Shown: piece after piece, positions 63,872-64,000 of the stretch
Numbering within the stretch: position 1 is the first letter of the stretch
How the letters are laid out: every line of letters starts with the position of its first letter
Notes under the pieces: model-generated
Databases searched by the model: none
Told to the model about the DNA's origin: nothing
What the model saw: the letters and a program-made list of their open reading frames with translations, nothing else
Assembly (NCBI RefSeq): GCF_900100255.1
Contig: NZ_FMTS01000007.1
Location: 103,479-167,478 of the forward strand
Direction: 5' to 3'
Source of the DNA: Asticcacaulis taihuensis
GTDB lineage: Bacteria; Pseudomonadota; Alphaproteobacteria; Caulobacterales; Caulobacteraceae
DNA: 64,000 nucleotides
Position numbers and translations under genes: made by a program

Positions 63872-64000
63872 ATGGAAACGCTTATATATGTTGGTATCGA
63901 TGTGTCCAAGGATCGTCTGGATGTTCACCTGCGTCCCTTGGGTGAGAGTTTTACCTGCGGTCAGTCTGCGCCTGAGATCGATGGTCTGGTCGTCCGCTTA
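63872..64000 (+). CDS. IS110-family transposase, N-terminal part
   Basis: The 43 codons visible read METLIYVGIDVSKDRLDVHL..., the start of the RuvC-like DEDD domain; the Asp in GIDVSKDRLDV is the first catalytic residue. IS110 transposases act as guided recombinases with a bridge RNA. The gene is cut by the window edge. GTCAGG just upstream could serve as ribosome binding site. Confidence 0.92.
   Translation, partial: METLIYVGIDVSKDRLDVHLRPLGESFTCGQSAPEIDGLVVRL

Larger units (their letters stand above)
63700..64000 (+). mobile_element. IS110-family insertion sequence, left end only
   Basis: The element appears to begin after the CT at 63698-63699 with TGTAAGTTATTTCC. It contains a structured noncoding left end of about 170 bases and the first 43 codons of an IS110-type transposase. 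IS110 elements have no terminal inverted repeats and usually no target duplication, which agrees with the sharp junction. The right end lies outside the window. Confidence 0.8.

Overview
The window looks like a chromosomal segment of an alphaproteobacterium of the Caulobacterales, most likely Caulobacteraceae (an Asticcacaulis-like genome would fit). The reasons are the high GC content and dense small operons, a DnaX of the alphaproteobacterial type without the usual zinc cysteines, full TTAA-N7-TTAA CtrA boxes in three promoters, an SRP RNA gene upstream of dnaX, and an SapC-like protein. This assignment is inference from gene content; no 16S gene is present.

Layout. 1-4.1 kb: trehalose synthesis (otsB-otsA, otsA cut by the window edge), divergent from a GH15 glucoamylase/trehalase-like gene. 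4.2-8.5 kb: a 9-bp tandem repeat, an ArsR-type repressor with an SRPBCC partner, a GT4 glycosyltransferase and a Na+/H+ antiporter. 8.6-14.9 kb: carA and carB, separated by two opposite-strand genes of unknown function. 14.9-19.7 kb: a DUF1593 exported hydrolase, a small protein behind a CtrA box, and a large membrane protein. 19.8-23.8 kb: greA with a terminator in its leader, an ELM1-family gene, a GlsB/YeaQ protein, trxB, and an hsp20 gene behind a ROSE-like RNA thermometer. 23.9-30.7 kb (mostly minus strand): TfoX/EVE/GFA overlapping trio, a pentapeptide protein, a RibD-type deaminase, gpmA, a MOSC gene, prfA and a GST. 30.8-37.5 kb: a CtrA-box-preceded GGDEF-EAL protein, ispG and rodZ, a MaoC-like gene and sapC, with many dispersed repeats between them. 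37.7-40.4 kb: a TonB-dependent receptor and a Zur-type regulator sharing a promoter with two Zur-like boxes. 40.5-45.5 kb: second pentapeptide protein, DUF305, CorA, CHAP and acyltransferase genes. 45.6-51.1 kb: ydbH-ynbE-ydbL homologues split by a K+ channel gene. 51.3-57.9 kb: M23 peptidase behind DnaA/CtrA/CcrM motifs, MFS exporter, dapE, and def-fmt-truA. 58-63.3 kb: rmuC, a VUT transporter, an AT-richer nuclease-like gene, and dnaX-ybaB-recR. 63.4-64 kb: the SRP RNA gene and the left end of an IS110-family element running off the window.

The most striking observation is at the right edge. The IS110-family element sits inside a dispersed hairpin repeat, and its noncoding left end can be folded as a bridge RNA. 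Its presumed target loop carries both halves of the sequence of that repeat: the left guide matches the bases left of the element, and the right guide pairs with the bases expected to its right. The expected right bases are read from an intact repeat copy 2.5 kb away. Other regulatory reads are a ROSE thermometer, an operator spanning the start codon of a probably leaderless repressor gene, a greA leader terminator, a def-fmt hairpin carrying the fmt ribosome binding site, and four families of structured intergenic repeats.
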